Source: Mycobacterium angelicum (GTDB lineage: Bacteria > Actinomycetota > Actinomycetes > Mycobacteriales > Mycobacteriaceae). From it: 64,000 nt of DNA. Of the stretch, positions 1-8,858 are shown one piece after another. The stretch spans positions 23,443 to 87,442 of the forward strand of contig NZ_MVHE01000016.1 in NCBI RefSeq assembly GCF_002086155.1, read 5' to 3'. The notes beneath the pieces were generated by a model. That model had not been told where the DNA came from. It worked only from the letters and a program-made list of their open reading frames with translations, and did not search any database. Within the stretch, counting starts at the first letter, position 1. Each line of letters opens with the position of its first letter. Both the position numbers and the translations under genes were made by a program.

Positions 1-527
1 CCAGAGCGGTGATCGACGCCCTCAAGATTCACCCGAACATCAACGCCAGTTACAACGAGGACACCAAGGAGATCACCTACTACGACGCCGAGCACCTCGG
101 CTTCGCGGTCGATACTGAGCAGGGCCTGCTCTCCCCCGTCATCCACAACGCCGGCGACCTGTCGCTGGCCGGCCTGGCCCGCGCGATCGTCGATATCGCC
201 GCGCGTGCCCGGTCCGGCAACCTGAAACCCGACGAGTTGTCCGGGGGCACCTTCACCATCACCAACATCGGCAGCCAGGGCGCGTTGTTCGACACCCCGA
301 TCCTGGTTCCGCCGCAGGCGGCGATGCTGGGCACCGGGGCCATCGTCAAGCGGCCACGGGTGGTCGTCGACGAGGTCGGCAACGAATCGATCGGTGTCCG
401 GTCGATCTGCTACCTCCCGCTGACCTACGACCATCGACTCATCGACGGCGCCGATGCCGGACGCTTCCTCACCACCGTCAAGCACCGACTCGAAGAGGGA
501 GCTTTCGAGGCCGATCTAGGGCTTTGA
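1..527 (+). CDS. dlaT: Dihydrolipoamide acyltransferase (E2), C-terminal part
   Basis: Partial gene, open at the left edge; only about 174 C-terminal residues are present. They form the trimer-building catalytic acyltransferase domain of 2-oxoacid dehydrogenase E2 subunits. The active-site block DHRLIDGAD, with its catalytic His, lies about 30 residues from the C-terminus, and FTITNIGS is also typical. In mycobacteria this E2 serves pyruvate dehydrogenase and the AhpC/AhpD peroxynitrite reductase. Downstream lipB and lipA make its lipoyl group, and the E1 gene aceE lies about 39 kb away. The lipoyl and E1/E3-binding domains are outside the window, so the assignment to dlaT rests on the catalytic domain plus synteny with Rv2215. 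Confidence 0.93.
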   Translation, partial: RAVIDALKIHPNINASYNEDTKEITYYDAEHLGFAVDTEQGLLSPVIHNAGDLSLAGLARAIVDIAARARSGNLKPDELSGGTFTITNIGSQGALFDTPILVPPQAAMLGTGAIVKRPRVVVDEVGNESIGVRSICYLPLTYDHRLIDGADAGRFLTTVKHRLEEGAFEADLGL

Positions 528-546
528 ACAGGGCGCAAAAAGGGCA

Positions 547-568
547 TAGAAAGGGCTTAGAAAGGGCT
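547..568 (+). repeat. 11-bp tandem duplication carrying a Shine-Dalgarno-like core
   Basis: TAGAAAGGGCT occurs twice in tandem (547-557 and 558-568), preceded by a degenerate copy (AAAAAGGGCA). It fills the short gap between dlaT and the epimerase gene. The second AAAGGG core sits about 9 nt before the GTG at 576 and could act as its ribosome-binding site; the duplication supplies a spare copy. Confidence 0.6.
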
Positions 569-575
569 CCGCAAC

Positions 576-1487
576 GTGGCCAAAGCCGTTATCGCCATAG
601 CAGGTTCGTCTGGCATGATCGGCTCGGCTTTGACCGCGGCGTTGCGCGCCGCCGACCATCCGGTACTGCGCATCGTGCGCCGAACGCCGGCCAATTCCGA
701 AGAACTGCACTGGAATCCCGAGAGCGGTGAGTTCGATCCCGACGTACTCACCGACGTCGACGTCGTCGTCAACCTATGCGGCGTCAACATCGGCCAGCGC
801 CGGTGGTCCGGCGCGTTCAAACAGAGCCTGCGCGACAGCCGCATCACGCCCACCGAAGTACTTGCCGCCGCCGTCGCCGATGCCGGTGTCGGAACCCTGA
901 TCAATGCCAGCGCGGTCGGCTATTACGGGAACACCCGGGACCGCGTCGTAGACGAAAACCACTCTGCGGGAAGCGGTTTCCTGTCGCAGCTGTGCGTGGA
1001 CTGGGAAGCCGCGACGCTGCCGGCCCAATACGACGGCACCCGTGTCGTCCTGGCCCGCACCGGGCTGGTGCTGGCCCCCGCGGGTGGCGCACTGCGGATG
1101 ATGCGACCGGTGTTCTCGGTGGGCCTCGGAGCCCGGCTGGGTAACGGCCGGCAGTACATGTCGTGGATCAGCCTCGAAGACGAGGTGCGCGCGCTGTTGT
1201 TCGCCATCTCGCACCCCACGCTGTCCGGGCCGGTCAACATGACCGGGCCCGCCCCAGTCACCAACGCGGAGTTCACCACCGCACTCGGCCGGGCACTCAA
1301 CCGCCCGACCCCATTGGCGCTGCCCGGATTCGCGGTGCGCGCCGCCCTCGGCGAGTTTGCCGACGAAGGGCTGCTCACCGGTCAGCGCGCCATTCCCGGA
1401 GCCCTGGAGCAGGCCGGTTTTCAATTCCACCACAACACAATTGGCGAGGCGCTCAGTTATGCAACCGCCCGGCGCGACCACGATTAG
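576..1487 (+). CDS. SDR39U1/YfcH-family NAD(P)-dependent epimerase-like protein
   Basis: The 303-residue product starts at a GTG and opens with the Rossmann nucleotide loop [10 protein letters not shown] (residues 9-18). It then shows the family-typical [12 protein letters not shown] and NASAVGYYG blocks, with the Tyr pair of the SDR active site. This is the atypical SDR39U1 family (TIGR01777, DUF1731 C-terminus), whose substrate is not established. It is the positional match of Rv2216 and lies 48 bp behind dlaT, so it is probably cotranscribed. A role in cofactor or lipoate metabolism is only suggested by the lipB/lipA neighbourhood. Confidence 0.85.
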   Translation: MAKAVIAIAGSSGMIGSALTAALRAADHPVLRIVRRTPANSEELHWNPESGEFDPDVLTDVDVVVNLCGVNIGQRRWSGAFKQSLRDSRITPTEVLAAAVADAGVGTLINASAVGYYGNTRDRVVDENHSAGSGFLSQLCVDWEAATLPAQYDGTRVVLARTGLVLAPAGGALRMMRPVFSVGLGARLGNGRQYMSWISLEDEVRALLFAISHPTLSGPVNMTGPAPVTNAEFTTALGRALNRPTPLALPGFAVRAALGEFADEGLLTGQRAIPGALEQAGFQFHHNTIGEALSYATARRDHD

Positions 1488-1545
1488 TATGTCGTGTAAT
1501 CTTCGCTTCCGGTAAGACGGCCGATCAACACATCTGGAGAGACGC

Positions 1546-2298
1546 GTGGCGCACTCGATCTTCCACGACATGAAAAAGGAAGGGCCGCTCTACGCGCTCT
1601 TTCTGAACTGCACCCTGAAAAAAGGGCCGGCGGTTTCCAACACCGAAGCGCTGTGCAATCTGCTCATCGAACGGCTCAAAGCACATGAGCCGGACATAGA
1701 AACCGAGATCGTCCGAGTAGTCGACTATAACGTGGCGCCCGGGATCGGAAACGACGAGGGCAACGGCGACGAATGGCCGCAGATTCTGGAAAAAGTCAAG
1801 CGCTGCAACATCATTGTGCCCGCGATGCCGATCTGGATGGGAGTGCGTTCCTCGGTGATGCAGCGGGTCATCGAGCGGCTCGACGGCACGACGAAGACGG
1901 TGATGTGCGAACGCACCGGGCAATTCCCGCTCTATGGCACCGTCGCCGGCTGCGTGGTCACCGGTAATGAAGACGGCAGCCACGACTGCGTGGCCAATAC
2001 CTTTGCAAACCTGCTGCATTTCGGCGTGACGGTGCCGCCCAATACCGATCTCTATTGGGTCGGCGATGCCGGGCCGGGAGCCAGCTATATCGAGGCGGGC
2101 GGCGAACTATCGCCTTACGTGCGCCGCAATGCCGAGCTGACCGCGCTGAACCTACTCTTTGCCGCAAAGCTGCTGCGGGAAAACCCTTATGCCATCAATA
2201 TCAAAGAACACAACGCAAAAATGATGGAACGCAACAAGATCAAGATGGCCGCGATGAAGCTCGCGATCGACTACATGCGCGAGAACATGCCGGACTGA
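1546..2298 (+). CDS. Flavodoxin/NADPH-dependent FMN reductase-like protein
   Basis: 250 residues. The N-terminal region (about 15-150) reads as a flavodoxin-type fold: strand ALFLNCTLKKG with a Ser/Thr-rich phosphate loop, and IIVPAMPIWMGVRSSVMQRVIERL, the 'P-x-W' segment after strand 3 seen in FMN-dependent NADPH reductases of the WrbA/ArsH group. The C-terminal 40 residues are a Lys/Met-rich helix. GTG start with GGAGAGA seven bases upstream. It separates the Rv2216-like gene from lipB, an arrangement I do not associate with M. tuberculosis. A redox role with FMN is likely; the substrate is unknown. Confidence 0.75.
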   Translation: MAHSIFHDMKKEGPLYALFLNCTLKKGPAVSNTEALCNLLIERLKAHEPDIETEIVRVVDYNVAPGIGNDEGNGDEWPQILEKVKRCNIIVPAMPIWMGVRSSVMQRVIERLDGTTKTVMCERTGQFPLYGTVAGCVVTGNEDGSHDCVANTFANLLHFGVTVPPNTDLYWVGDAGPGASYIEAGGELSPYVRRNAELTALNLLFAAKLLRENPYAINIKEHNAKMMERNKIKMAAMKLAIDYMRENMPD

Positions 2299-2315
2299 AC
2301 GATCGACCAAGTCGG

Positions 2316-2651
2316 CTAATCGCGCTGCCAGGGCCAGCGGCCAGTCATCTCGACGGTAAGCGAGACGCTCAGGAACGTCCTGATTGCCACGATGCCGGCT
2401 AGTGCGGCGACGTTTTGACCATTGGGCGTGACGACGATCGTCTTGATGATGTCGCCCGCCACCAGGAACTCGAGTCCGATCAGAATCGAGCGACCGAGGT
2501 TTTCGCGGAGCGCTCGGTAGGCTCCGTCGGCCTTGCGCAGCATACGTCCGAGGAAGCGCACGCCGGTGACCAGTCCACCGACGATGATCACGGCGACCCC
2601 CACCCCGTCGACTACGGTGCCAAGCGCATCCACGATTTCGATGAAGTTCAT
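2316..2651 (-). CDS. DUF1622 small membrane protein
   Basis: 111 residues from the ATG at 2651. An N-terminal transmembrane helix (residues about 12-32, VGVAVIIVGGLVTGVRFL) precedes a basic loop and two further hydrophobic stretches containing GRSILIGLEFLVAGDIIKT, the signature I associate with DUF1622. Function is unknown. It is transcribed away from lipB, whose GTG lies 54 bp away, and converges on the flavodoxin-like gene with 17 bp between stops. The frame stays open upstream through lipB, but that extension is antisense to lipB and Arg/Gly-rich, so the internal Met is chosen. Confidence 0.75.
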   Translation of the reverse strand: MNFIEIVDALGTVVDGVGVAVIIVGGLVTGVRFLGRMLRKADGAYRALRENLGRSILIGLEFLVAGDIIKTIVVTPNGQNVAALAGIVAIRTFLSVSLTVEMTGRWPWQRD

Positions 2652-2704
2652 TGGACGCAGGTTAACGGCGCAGCTCCCGATGGCTGCCGAGTAACCTCGC
2701 GGGT

Positions 2705-3391
2705 GTGACGGCTTCCATCCGCTCCAGCGCGGCGTCCCTCGCGGTGCGCCAGCTCGGAGCAGTCGACTACCGGGAAGCCTGGCAACTGCAACGTGAGCTG
2801 GCCGACGCCCGCATCGCCGGCGGCCCCGACACCCTGCTGCTGCTGGAACACCCCGCTGTCTACACCGCCGGACGGCGCACCGAGCCACACGAACGCCCGC
2901 TGGACGGCACTCCCGTCATAGATACCGACCGGGGCGGCAAGATCACCTGGCACGGTCCGGGGCAACTGGTCGGCTATCCGATCATCGGGCTCGCCGAACC
3001 TCTCGACGTGGTCAATTACGTTCGGCGCCTTGAGGAATCGCTGATCCAGGTGTGCAACGAGCTCGGCCTGGACGCAGGCCGCGTCGACGGACGCTCCGGT
3101 GTCTGGCTGCCCGGCCGGCCCGCACGCAAGATCGCTGCGATCGGTGTGCGGGTCGCACGGGCGACGACGCTGCACGGGTTTGCGCTCAATTGCGATTGCG
3201 ACTTGGGCGCGTTCACCGCGATCGTGCCGTGCGGCATCACCGACGCCGGAGTGACATCGTTGTCGGCCGAACTGGGCCGCAGGGTTACCGTCGACGAGAT
3301 CCGCCCGGCCGTCGCCGACGCCGTCTGCGCTGCGCTGGATGGTGCGCTGCCGGTGCGTGCTCACCCCGCCACCCGCGCAGCTTCGGCTTAA
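2705..3391 (+). CDS. lipB: Octanoyl-[ACP]:protein N-octanoyltransferase
   Basis: 228 residues, GTG start. LipB moves octanoate from acyl carrier protein to the lipoyl domains of E2 enzymes, the first step of lipoate biosynthesis. The family signature [16 protein letters not shown] is at residues 73-88. The catalytic pair falls at Lys142 (ARKIAAIG) and Cys176 (IVPCGI), the same numbers known for the M. tuberculosis enzyme. It sits 9 bp before lipA, so the two are almost certainly cotranscribed, and near dlaT, a client of the pathway. Confidence 0.96.
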   Translation: MTASIRSSAASLAVRQLGAVDYREAWQLQRELADARIAGGPDTLLLLEHPAVYTAGRRTEPHERPLDGTPVIDTDRGGKITWHGPGQLVGYPIIGLAEPLDVVNYVRRLEESLIQVCNELGLDAGRVDGRSGVWLPGRPARKIAAIGVRVARATTLHGFALNCDCDLGAFTAIVPCGITDAGVTSLSAELGRRVTVDEIRPAVADAVCAALDGALPVRAHPATRAASA

Positions 3392-3400
3392 ACTGGTCCA

Positions 3401-4327
3401 GTGACTGTCGCACCCGAAGGACGCAAACTACTGCGCCTCGAGGTGCGCAACGCTGCGACCCCGATCGAGCGCAAGCCACCGTGGATCAAGACGCGGGTGC
3501 GGATGGGACCGGAGTACACCGAGCTCAAGAGCCTGGTCCGGCGCGAGGGCCTGCACACGGTCTGCGAGGAGGCCGGCTGCCCCAACATCTTCGAATGCTG
3601 GGAGGACCGGGAGGCCACCTTCCTGATCGGCGGCGACCAGTGCACCCGCCGCTGCGACTTCTGCCAGATCGACACGGGCAAGCCCGCCGCCCTGGATCGC
3701 GACGAACCGCGGCGGGTGGCCGAGAGCGTGCAGACGATGGGATTGCGCTACGCCACCGTCACCGGCGTCGCCCGCGACGACTTGCCCGACGGTGGAGCCT
3801 GGCTGTATGCGGAAACCGTGCGCGCCATCAAGGCGCTCAATCCGCAGACCGGCGTCGAACTGCTGATCCCCGATTTCCACGGCGAGGCCAGCCGGTTGCA
3901 GGAGGTGTTCGAAGCGCGTCCAGAAGTGTTGGCGCACAATGTCGAAACCGTCCCGCGCATCTTCAAGAGGGTCCGGCCCGCGTTCAGCTATCAGCGCAGC
4001 CTGGACGTCATCACCGCGGCGCGCGCGGCCGGTCTGGTCTCCAAGAGCAACCTCATCCTCGGTCTGGGTGAAACCCCCGAGGAAGTGCGCATCGCGCTGG
4101 GCGACCTGCACAAGGCCGGCTGCGACATCGTCACCATCACCCAGTACCTGCGGCCATCGGTACGCCACCATCCGGTCGAGCGTTGGGTGCATCCGGCGGA
4201 GTTCGTCGAGCACGCGCAGTACGCCGAAGGCCTGGGCTTCGCCGGAGTTCTGGCCGGCCCGCTGGTGCGATCGTCTTACCGGGCCGGACGGCTTTACCAG
4301 CAGGCTCGCACCCGTACGTATTCTTGA
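3401..4327 (+). CDS. lipA: Lipoyl synthase (radical SAM)
   Basis: 308 residues, GTG start 9 bp after lipB. LipA inserts two sulfur atoms into protein-bound octanoyl groups. Both iron-sulfur motifs are intact: the auxiliary cluster C-x4-C-x5-C ([12 protein letters not shown]) and the radical-SAM C-x3-C-x2-C (CTRRCDFCQ) right after it. The C-terminal RSSYRAG supplies the conserved Ser that ligates the auxiliary cluster. Full length for the family. It completes lipoate assembly for DlaT and other lipoylated proteins. Confidence 0.97.
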   Translation: MTVAPEGRKLLRLEVRNAATPIERKPPWIKTRVRMGPEYTELKSLVRREGLHTVCEEAGCPNIFECWEDREATFLIGGDQCTRRCDFCQIDTGKPAALDRDEPRRVAESVQTMGLRYATVTGVARDDLPDGGAWLYAETVRAIKALNPQTGVELLIPDFHGEASRLQEVFEARPEVLAHNVETVPRIFKRVRPAFSYQRSLDVITAARAAGLVSKSNLILGLGETPEEVRIALGDLHKAGCDIVTITQYLRPSVRHHPVERWVHPAEFVEHAQYAEGLGFAGVLAGPLVRSSYRAGRLYQQARTRTYS

Positions 4328-4332
4328 AAACT

Positions 4333-5085
4333 ATGGCGAAACCCCGTAATGCCGCCGAGAACAAGGCCGCCAAGCAGCAGGCAAAGGCTGCCGGCAAGGC
4401 CGCCGCTCGACAGCGCCGCAGTCAGCTGTGGCAGGCCTTCAACATCCAGCGCAAGGAGGACAAGCGGCTGCTGCCGTATATGATCGGCGCCTTTGTGCTG
4501 ATCGTCGGCGTGTCGGTGGGCGTCGGGGTATGGTCGGGCGGGTTGACCATGATCACGATGATCCCGCTTGGCGTGCTGCTGGGCGCGCTGGTGGCGTTCA
4601 TCATCTTCGGCCGCCGAGCCCAGAAATCGGTCTACAGCAAAGCCGAAGGCCAAACCGGCGCGGCGGCCTGGGCGCTGGATAACATGCGTGGCAAGTGGCG
4701 GGTGGCCCCGGGTGTGGCAGCCACCGGTCACTTCGACGCCGTGCACCGGGTGATCGGCCGGCCCGGCGTCATCTTTGTTGCCGAGGGCTCGGCGGCCCGG
4801 GTCAAGCCGCTGCTGGCCCAGGAGAAGAAACGCACCGCGCGCCTGGTCGGCGACGTGCCGATCTACGACATCATCGTCGGCAACGGCGACGGCGAAGTTC
4901 CGCTGGCCAAGCTGGAACGCCATCTGACGCGACTACCGGCCAACATCAGCGTCAAGCAGATCGACACGTTGGAGTCACGACTGGGCGCGCTGGGTTCACG
5001 TACCGGCGCCGGAGTCATGCCGAAGGGCCCCATGCCCACCAACGCCAAGATGCGCGGCGTCCAGCGCACGGTGCGCCGCAAGTAA
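4333..5085 (+). CDS. DUF4191 membrane protein
   Basis: 250 residues from the ATG at 4333, five bases after lipA. A basic, Ala/Lys-rich N-terminus (residues 1-45) is followed by two closely spaced transmembrane helices (LLPYMIGAFVLIVGVSVGVGV and MITMIPLGVLLGALVAFIIFG), then a soluble C-terminal domain of about 160 residues ending in a basic tail. This matches the DUF4191 family, orthologous by position to Rv2219. The lipA-DUF4191 linkage is conserved in actinobacteria. Function is unknown. Confidence 0.85.
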   Translation: MAKPRNAAENKAAKQQAKAAGKAAARQRRSQLWQAFNIQRKEDKRLLPYMIGAFVLIVGVSVGVGVWSGGLTMITMIPLGVLLGALVAFIIFGRRAQKSVYSKAEGQTGAAAWALDNMRGKWRVAPGVAATGHFDAVHRVIGRPGVIFVAEGSAARVKPLLAQEKKRTARLVGDVPIYDIIVGNGDGEVPLAKLERHLTRLPANISVKQIDTLESRLGALGSRTGAGVMPKGPMPTNAKMRGVQRTVRRK

Positions 5086-5136
5086 CCCGCGGCCCCACCA
5101 ACGCTGCGGGCCCGGGTCCATCCAACGTGCAATCAG

Positions 5137-5162
5137 TGCGAAAATCAGCGCCGATTTTCGCA
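5137..5162. terminator. Bidirectional stem-loop between converging genes
   Basis: A perfect 10-bp inverted repeat, TGCGAAAATC (5137-5146) and GATTTTCGCA (5153-5162), with a 6-nt loop. It lies in the 100-bp gap between the stops of the DUF4191 gene and the RDD gene. The A/T half of the stem gives U-rich runs on both strands, so it could terminate both converging transcripts. Confidence 0.7.
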
Positions 5163-5185
5163 GTATGTGCACATTGGGCAACGGC

Positions 5186-5608
5186 TCAGCGCCTAACCAC
5201 CGCCGTGCCGGTAATGCGGTCCTGCAGGCCACGCCCGTCGGCATCGGTGAACAGCGGCGGCACCACCAGCGCAATCAACAGTCCGCGGGCTAATAGCCGG
5301 CCGATCCCCACCGGAAGCCGCCCGTCCACCGACGCCACCGTCAGACCTAGCGCCAACTGGCCCGGCGTGAAACCGAACAGACGCACCGACACCGCACCCA
5401 GTACCAGCCAGACGACCAGCACCACGGTCGACAACGTCGCCTGGGAGACGGCGCCTACCGCTAAACCCAGCGCGGCCAGGCCATAGGCGATCAGCCAGTC
5501 GATCAGTAACGCGACCAACCGGCGGCCCATCGGAGCCAGTGAACCCGGCCCCGTTCGCGGCAGGCCGAGCGTTTCGCCGGGGTATCCGGGAGGCGATTCC
5601 GCCGTCAT
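5186..5608 (-). CDS. RDD-family membrane protein
   Basis: 140 residues from the ATG at 5608; an in-frame ATG at 5632 would add eight. RDD family: the Arg and two Asp positions are readable in the first helix (RRLVALLIDWLIAYGLA) and near the C-terminus (GLQDRITGTAVV). Three hydrophobic segments are visible, and FGFTPGQLALGL is the usual 'R/T-P-G-x-x-x-L-G' loop. RDD proteins are poorly characterised; some are implicated in ion exchange. Divergent from glnA1 as Rv2219A is in M. tuberculosis. Confidence 0.83.
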   Translation of the reverse strand: MTAESPPGYPGETLGLPRTGPGSLAPMGRRLVALLIDWLIAYGLAALGLAVGAVSQATLSTVVLVVWLVLGAVSVRLFGFTPGQLALGLTVASVDGRLPVGIGRLLARGLLIALVVPPLFTDADGRGLQDRITGTAVVRR

Positions 5609-5718
5609 CGGCACAGCCCGCGCAGCCGCCATGGCATACCAGTTACGATCTCGTCGGCCATGGCTTCACAATAGGGCCCCGGGGCCACCCGGATTTCTCT
5701 TGTGGGCGTCGTGGTCAC

Positions 5719-5734
5719 GTAACGTCTGCGCAAC
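5719..5734 (+). promoter_or_regulatory. GlnR-box-like site upstream of glnA1
   Basis: GTAAC-n6-GCAAC about 70 bp before the glnA1 start resembles the GTnAC-n6-GnAAC half-box recognised by the actinobacterial nitrogen regulator GlnR. Only one half-box is convincing, though a GGTCAC lies immediately upstream. Position and target fit GlnR control of glutamine synthetase; the assignment is inference. Confidence 0.4.
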
Positions 5735-5804
5735 ACGGGGTTGACTGACGGGCAACAACCGCTCCCTAGCGTCGGCCGCGAATCACCAAGTAAAGGAGCA
5801 CTCT

Positions 5805-7241
<1,437 letters not shown>

Positions 7242-7254
7242 GTCACGGACACAG

Positions 7255-7287
7255 ACAACCCGCCTGGCCACGCGCCGGGCGGGTTGT
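7255..7287 (+). terminator. Terminator of glnA1
   Basis: A perfect 10-bp stem, ACAACCCGCC (7255-7264) with GGCGGGTTGT (7278-7287), with a 13-nt loop, starts 13 bp after the glnA1 stop and is followed by TCTGTCTT. It also faces the minus-strand oxidoreductase gene ending at 7359, so it may serve both strands. Confidence 0.8.
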
Positions 7288-7358
7288 TCTGTCTTCCGGG
7301 CTATCCGTCAGCGAGATATAACGTGGGGCGCGCTCCCGCGGCGAGTCGTGTGCCTCAG

Positions 7359-8219
7359 TTATGTGTCGAGCGCGAGGTCCTTGCGGAAGCGCGCCATGCC
7401 ATCGATCTTCTCGTCCAAACTGGCGCCCGGCCCGGCGTAGAACATCCACGGCATGGTGATGATGCCGGTGATGCCGGCATCCTCGGCGCGCCGATAGTCG
7501 GCCACCGTGAAGGCGTCAGTCAGCGGCGTCAGAATCGTGAAATCGTCTAGCGACAAACCGTTTTCGCTGCGCAATTCGCGCAGCCGGCCCACCGCGTCGA
7601 TGGCGCGACCGGTCTTGATCAGATCCCCAATCCAGCCGTCGTGGCGGGCGGCACGGCGCAACGCGATCTCACTGAGCCCACCTACGTAAACGGGTATCGG
7701 CGGCGGGGTGGGCTGCATCTCGAGCCTCGGTGCCTGATAGAACTCGCCGTCGAATTCGCTCCAGCCGGCAGACCACAGCTCCCGCATCAGTGCGAGCATT
7801 TCGTCGGTGCGTTTGCCGCGGGCCTCGAATTGCTCGCCCATCAACGCGAACTCCTCGCGGCACCAGCCGACACCGATGCCCAGCTCGACCCGGCCCGACG
7901 CCAGAACTGCCGCGGTGCCAATGGCTTTGGCCGCCGAATACGGATTGCGCATCGCCGGAATGTAGACCGTGGTGACAAACCGCAGCCGCGTCGTGACCTG
8001 GGCAAGCGCCCCGACGAGCACCCAGGGATCGGGCCAGTCGGTGAAGGGCTGCCACCGTCGTTGGCCGTCTTTGGTGTACGGGTACGGGGTGTCCAGCGTC
8101 TCCAAATTGACGACGTGGTCGGGGATCCCGATGCCGTCGTAGCCGAGTTCGTCTGCGGCCTTGGCTATTTCGATGATCTCGGCGGTGTCGAGGAAGGCGC
8201 TGCTGACGTAGAACTTCAT
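7359..8219 (-). CDS. LLM-class (F420-type) oxidoreductase, TIGR03619-like
   Basis: 286 residues from the ATG at 8219. A luciferase-like TIM barrel: LGYDGIGIPDHV near the N-terminus, RLRFVTTVYIPAMRNPYSAAKAIGTAAVLASGRVELGIGVGW in the middle (the typical LLM 'R-L-x-L-G-x-G-x-G' stretch), then PIPVYVGGLSEIALRRAARHDGWIGD. Mycobacterial members usually use coenzyme F420. Substrate unknown. The ATG overlaps the stop of the upstream thioesterase by 4 bp (ATGA), so the two are translationally coupled. This pair sits between glnA1 and glnE, which are adjacent in M. tuberculosis. Confidence 0.82.
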   Translation of the reverse strand: MKFYVSSAFLDTAEIIEIAKAADELGYDGIGIPDHVVNLETLDTPYPYTKDGQRRWQPFTDWPDPWVLVGALAQVTTRLRFVTTVYIPAMRNPYSAAKAIGTAAVLASGRVELGIGVGWCREEFALMGEQFEARGKRTDEMLALMRELWSAGWSEFDGEFYQAPRLEMQPTPPPIPVYVGGLSEIALRRAARHDGWIGDLIKTGRAIDAVGRLRELRSENGLSLDDFTILTPLTDAFTVADYRRAEDAGITGIITMPWMFYAGPGASLDEKIDGMARFRKDLALDT

Positions 8220-8848
8220 TCGGCTTCCCGGGCCCACGCGGGCTTGATGAAAACCCCTTCGGCTTCTACCGTCACGCCGGAATCGTCCGAAATGAACCCG
8301 CGCGCAAAGGCTTTCACGCCCTCCACGCGGTCGATCCAGGCTTCGGAGCGCAGCGGACCCAGTGGCGTGCCGCGCAGGTACTTCAACGTGATGGTTCCGG
8401 TGTACAGCGGTTTGGTCATGCCCTGACTGGCCGCCTCGCCGAGCATGTGGTCGAGCACCAGGGCAGAGACACCGCCGTGCACCAGGCCGGGCGGACCCTC
8501 GTATGCCGACCCCAGCACGAACTCGCTCCAGCACCGCGCGCCACCCTGGTGCTGGACGACCAGCGGCGGCGCAACCGGATTGCACAGCCCGATCGCCGCG
8601 TTGCCCAGCGGCAACGGACGGCCGTCGACGACATAGCTCATTCGAAAGGGCCGGGTCCGCTGACGCAGGGATCGAGTCACGGCCTCGATTGCGCTGCGCG
8701 CCTCGGCGATCACCTCGTCTTCGGCCTGGGTCCAGATGGTGGCGTCGATGAGCTCCCGAACGGCATCGGCCAGCGGGGCATACACGGTGGTCACCCGCTC
8801 CAGCTCGTCCTCGCTCAGGACCTCAAACGTGGCGTCCAATCCGGCCAT
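8216..8848 (-). CDS. PaaI-like hotdog-fold acyl-CoA thioesterase
   Basis: 210 residues. The C-terminal half carries the hotdog signature: GPPGLVHGGVSALVLDHMLGEAA supplies the HGG loop and the Asp of the helix, followed by strands TGTITLKYLRGTPLGPLRSEAWIDRVEGVKAFARGFI. The N-terminal 85 residues are helical and not diagnostic. The family hydrolyses aryl- or acyl-CoA thioesters. Coupling to the downstream LLM oxidoreductase suggests they act on one CoA-linked or otherwise activated substrate, but nothing names it. It starts 10 bp after the glnE stop, so it may be the tail of a glnE transcript. Confidence 0.8.
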   Translation of the reverse strand: MAGLDATFEVLSEDELERVTTVYAPLADAVRELIDATIWTQAEDEVIAEARSAIEAVTRSLRQRTRPFRMSYVVDGRPLPLGNAAIGLCNPVAPPLVVQHQGGARCWSEFVLGSAYEGPPGLVHGGVSALVLDHMLGEAASQGMTKPLYTGTITLKYLRGTPLGPLRSEAWIDRVEGVKAFARGFISDDSGVTVEAEGVFIKPAWAREAE

Positions 8849-8858
8849 CCTCTCTTAT

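Noticed and set aside
7359..8585. 408-codon version of the LLM oxidoreductase
   Set aside because: The first about 120 codons are shadow of the thioesterase gene; the ATG at 8219 gives the family N-terminus MKFYVSSAF.
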